NCBI GenBank assembly: GCA_030592085.1
Contig: JAUUZV010000103.1
Span: forward strand, 1-8,439
Reading direction: 5' to 3'
Length of the DNA stretch: 8,439 nucleotides
DNA from: Clostridia bacterium
GTDB taxonomy: Bacteria; Bacillota; Clostridia; DUPQ01
Position 1 is the first letter of the stretch, and every line of letters begins with the position of its first letter. Below the pieces are notes generated by a model. The model had not been told where the DNA came from, made no database searches, and worked only from the letters and a program-made list of their open reading frames with translations. Of this stretch, positions 5,525 through 8,439 are shown one piece after another. Made by a program: the position numbers and the translations under genes.

Positions 5525-6961
5525 ATGAGTAAGGTTATGAAAACCATGGATGGCAACACAGCCGCCGCACATGTTGCTTATGCATTTACGGATGTGGCAG
5601 CAATCTATCCAATCACACCTTCATCACCAATGGCAGAGTATGTTGACGAGTGGGCCGCATATGGTCAGAAAAACATTTTCGGTCAAGAAGTAAAAGTTAT
5701 TGAGATGCAATCAGAAGCAGGAGCTGCTGGAACCGTACACGGTTCATTACAAGCAGGTGCCTTAACTACTACTTTTACAGCTTCACAGGGATTATTATTA
5801 ATGATTCCTAATATGTATAAAATTTCAGGAGAATTATTACCAGGAGTATTCCATGTTAGTGCTCGTGCAGTAGCAGGACATGCTTTATCAATTTTTGGCG
5901 ACCATTCTGATGTAATGGCTGCAAGACAAACAGGGTTTGCTATGATCGCTTCAGGTAGCGTTCAAGAAGCTATGGATTTAGCGGGTGTAGCTCATTTAAG
6001 TGCTATTAAAAGTCGTGTACCTTTCCTTCACTTCTTTGACGGATTTAGAACATCTCATGAAATTCAAAAAATTGAAGTAATGGATTATGAAGATTTAAAG
6101 AAATTAATTGATTTTGATGCTGTTAAAGCTTTTAGAAAAAATGCATTAAATCCAGAGCATCCAGTTTTAAGAGGAACAGCACAAAACCCAGATATTTTCT
6201 TCCAAGCTAAAGAAGTATCTAATAAATTCTATATGGCAATACCTGCTATTGTAGAAGATTATATGAAAGAAATTACAAAAATCACAGGTAGAACATATAA
6301 CTTATTTGATTATCATGGTGCTCCTGACGCTACAAATGTAATAATCGCTATGGGATCTGCTACAGATACAATGGAAGAAGCAGTTGATTACTTAGTTGAT
6401 AAAGGCGAAAAAGTTGGATTATTAAAAGTTAGATTATACAGACCTTTCTCAATTGATCATTTCTTAAAAGCTTTACCAGATAGTGTTGAAAAAATTGCAG
6501 TTATGGATAGAACTAAAGAACCTGGCTCAGTTGGCGAACCATTATATGTTGATGTTTGTGCTTCTTATTCAGGTGACAAAAATGCTCCTATAATTGTTGG
6601 TGGTAGATATGGACTTGGTTCAAAGGATACTACACCTGATCAAATTATTGCAGTATTTACTAATTTAAAAGCAGATGTACCAAAGAATGGATTTACTATT
6701 GGAATTAATGATGATGTAACTCATTTATCATTACCATTAGGAGAAGCATTAGACACTACACCTAAAGGAACAGTTAATTGTAAGTTCTGGGGATTAGGTG
6801 GAGACGGTACAGTTGGTGCTAATAAAACTCTATTAAAATTATCGGTGACCATACTGATAAATATGCACAAGCATATTTCTCATATGACTCTAAAAAATCT
6901 GGTGGAATTACAGTATCTCATTTACGTTTTGGTGATAAACCAATTAAATCTACTTACTTAA
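5525..6961 (+). CDS. nifJ: Pyruvate:ferredoxin oxidoreductase, N-terminal part (frameshifted)
   Basis: First part of single-chain PFOR, which oxidatively decarboxylates pyruvate with CoA to acetyl-CoA and CO2 and reduces ferredoxin. Conserved features are YPITPSSPMAEYVDEW (residues 29-44), EMQSEAGAAG (60-69), which carries the glutamate activating thiamine diphosphate, and SARAVAGHALSIFGDHSDV (112-130), which contributes to pyruvate binding. The transketolase-like domains I and II run to about residue 415, and the start of the gamma domain is seen as FWGLGGDGTVGANK (421-434). From residue 435 on the protein no longer resembles PFOR: the frame is lost at 6824-6828, and the 44 out-of-frame residues ending at the TAA at 6959-6961 are an artefact of the shift. 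As read, this product would lack all iron-sulfur clusters and the thiamine-diphosphate-binding domain, so it could not work alone. The start is firm (strong ribosome site, family N-terminus). Confidence 0.95.
   Translation: MSKVMKTMDGNTAAAHVAYAFTDVAAIYPITPSSPMAEYVDEWAAYGQKNIFGQEVKVIEMQSEAGAAGTVHGSLQAGALTTTFTASQGLLLMIPNMYKISGELLPGVFHVSARAVAGHALSIFGDHSDVMAARQTGFAMIASGSVQEAMDLAGVAHLSAIKSRVPFLHFFDGFRTSHEIQKIEVMDYEDLKKLIDFDAVKAFRKNALNPEHPVLRGTAQNPDIFFQAKEVSNKFYMAIPAIVEDYMKEITKITGRTYNLFDYHGAPDATNVIIAMGSATDTMEEAVDYLVDKGEKVGLLKVRLYRPFSIDHFLKALPDSVEKIAVMDRTKEPGSVGEPLYVDVCASYSGDKNAPIIVGGRYGLGSKDTTPDQIIAVFTNLKADVPKNGFTIGINDDVTHLSLPLGEALDTTPKGTVNCKFWGLGGDGTVGANKTLLKLSVTILINMHKHISHMTLKNLVELQYLIYVLVINQLNLLT
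6824..6828 (+). other. nifJ: Frameshift site: one base missing in an A-run of the PFOR gene
   Basis: The sequence reads aataaaactctatt. Adding one A to the AAAA run at 6824-6827 gives codons for N-K-N-S-I-K-I-I-G-D-H-T-D, the expected PFOR continuation, and the downstream frame then stays open to the window end. No classic X-XXY-YYZ slippery heptamer is present: lysyl-tRNA on AAA slipping back would have to pair with TAA. A programmed -1 shift is therefore unlikely. Confidence 0.9.
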
Positions 6962-8439
6962 TATCAAAAGCAGACTTTGTTGCTTGTCATCAACAATCAT
7001 ATTTAGGAAAATATGATATGGTTTCTGATATTAAACCAGGTGGTGCTTTCTTATTAAATACCACATGGACTAAAGATGAATTAGAAATGTATATTCCAAA
7101 TGATGTGAAAGCATACATTGCCAATAATAATATTGAATTTTATACAATTAACGGTATTGCAATTGGTGAAGAAATTGGTTTAGGCCAACGTATTAATATG
7201 GTGTTAATGAGTGCTTTCTTTAAACTAGCAAAAATTATTCCAATGGATCAAGCTGTTGATTATATGAAACAAGCAATTAAAAAGTCATATGGTAAAAAAG
7301 GTGACAAAATTGTTAGTATGAACAATGAAGCGGTTGAACAAGGTATTAATGCTTTACATAAAGTAAAAGTTCCAGAAACTTGGAAAACATTAAAAATGGA
7401 TGTAGGTGAATTATCAGTGGGAACAGACTTCTATAGAGATGTTGCCAATGTAATGAACATGCAAAAAGGTGATACTTTACCTGTAAGTGCATTTGTAGGA
7501 ATTGAAGACGGAACATTCCCACAAGCTTTAACACAGTTTGAAAAACGTGGCGTTGCTGTTACTGTACCTGAATGGAACATGGATACTTGTATTCAATGTA
7601 ATCAGTGTGCATATGTTTGTCCTCATGCAGTTATAAGACCTTTCTTATTAGATGAAACTGAAAGAGCAAATGCTCCTAAAGGTTTTGAAAGTAAAAAAGC
7701 CTTAGGAAAAGGAATGGATGAATTAACATTTAGAATACAAGTATCAACCTTAGATTGTATGGGTTGTGGTAGTTGTGCTGATGTTTGTCCTTCAAAAGTT
7801 AAATCATTAGTAATGAAACCAATTGAAACACAAACAGATCAGATTCCACTTTGGGAATTTTCTGAAACAATTAGTGAAAAAGATACTACTTTAAATAAGT
7901 TCTCTGTTAAGGGTAGCCAATTTAAAACACCATATATTGAATTTACAGGAGCATGCGCAGGTTGTGGTGAAACACCTTACATGAAACTTGTAACTCAGTT
8001 ATACGGAGATAGAATGATGATTGCTAATGCAACTGGTTGTTCTTCAATCTGGGGTGGATCTGCACCATCAACACCATTTGCCGTTGATAAAAATGGTAAT
8101 GGCCCAGCATGGGCTAACTCATTATTTGAAGATAATGCTGAGTATGGTCTTGGTATGTTTATTGGAGTTGAACAAATAAGAGGCAGAATACAAGACTTAT
8201 GTCAAATGTTAGTAGATGATGAAAGTGCTTGTGATGGATTACAAGAAATAGCTCAAAAATGGATTGATAATAGATATATTGGTGAAAACACAAGAGTTAT
8301 AAAAGATGAGTTTATTGGTAAATTGCTAAAACGAAGCGCTGCATGTGCAGGTGGTAAAGACATTAATGAAATTACTGATGAATTAATTGAAAAGCAAGAT
8401 TACATGATAAAGAGATCACAGTGGATTGTTGGTGGAGAC
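6829..8439 (+). CDS. nifJ: Pyruvate:ferredoxin oxidoreductase, C-terminal part (runs off window)
   Basis: Continuation of PFOR in the -1 frame, 537 codons without a stop up to the right edge. It starts SIKIIGDHTDKYAQAYFSYD, completes the gamma domain (GGITVSHLRFG, INMVLMSAFFKLA), then carries two 4Fe-4S ferredoxin motifs, CIQCNQCAYVCP at 7588-7623 and CMGCGSCADVCP at 7756-7791. The proximal cluster cysteines follow in CAGCGETPY (7954-7980), plus the cysteine of ATGCSSIWGG from 8029. With one base restored, the cluster cysteines fall at residues 689/692/695/699, 745/748/751/755 and 811/814/839. The protein stands at 972 residues at the edge, where IVGGD opens the expected GDGWAYDIG thiamine-diphosphate/magnesium motif; the family is about 1,170-1,200 residues. 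The frame has no good start near its beginning: the first ATG is at 7018, inside the domain and without an evident ribosome site, so this is the rest of one gene, not a separate one. Confidence 0.95.

Noticed and set aside
6821..6832. Programmed -1 ribosomal frameshift in PFOR
   Set aside because: No slippery heptamer, no expected tRNA re-pairing, and PFOR is not known to need recoding; a one-base deletion explains everything.
7346..7534. 62-codon open frame on the minus strand
   Set aside because: Antisense to the well-conserved PFOR gene and matches nothing recognisable.

Overview
The window is strongly AT-rich DNA with compact genes, purine-rich Shine-Dalgarno sites and TAA/TAG stops. Tryptophan is encoded by TGG and no in-frame TGA was seen. 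The gene content is a membrane diguanylate cyclase, a VanW-family envelope protein and a single-chain pyruvate:ferredoxin oxidoreductase behind a Rex-like operator. Together these suggest a low-GC, anaerobic, fermentative member of the Firmicutes/Bacillota or a close relative. The genus cannot be decided from this sequence.

Layout. (1) Bases 2-1117, +: GGDEF diguanylate cyclase with about six membrane segments; its reading frame is open to the left edge, so the true start probably lies outside. (2) Bases 1128-1880, -: divergent isochorismatase-like cysteine hydrolase, tail-to-tail with the cyclase. (3) Bases 1914-3053, +: uroporphyrinogen-decarboxylase (URO-D) superfamily protein, divergent from gene 2 with only 33 bp between starts. 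(4) Bases 3042-4682, -: membrane-anchored VanW-domain protein with a TTG start, overlapping gene 3 by 12 bp tail-to-tail. (5) Bases 4770-5357, +: Nudix hydrolase, divergent from vanW. (6) Bases 5358-5524: a 167-bp regulatory gap with a Rex-type inverted repeat, a TATAAT box and a leader palindrome. (7) Bases 5525-8439, +: pyruvate:ferredoxin oxidoreductase (nifJ/por), broken by a one-base deletion near 6824-6828 and cut by the right edge.

Genes 1-5 alternate in strand, so they are mostly separate transcription units rather than an operon. Genes 2 and 3 share a very small divergent control region and may act on one pathway. Both are atypical members of their superfamilies, lacking residues normally used for catalysis or metal binding. 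They are the best candidates here for undescribed chemistry. The PFOR gene is central fermentative metabolism; its operator implies control by NADH/NAD+ ratio. Apart from the frameshift its sequence is well preserved on both sides, which points to a sequencing error or a very recent mutation rather than an old pseudogene. I found no RNA genes, CRISPR arrays, insertion sequences or attachment sites, and no gene-free stretch longer than 167 bases.
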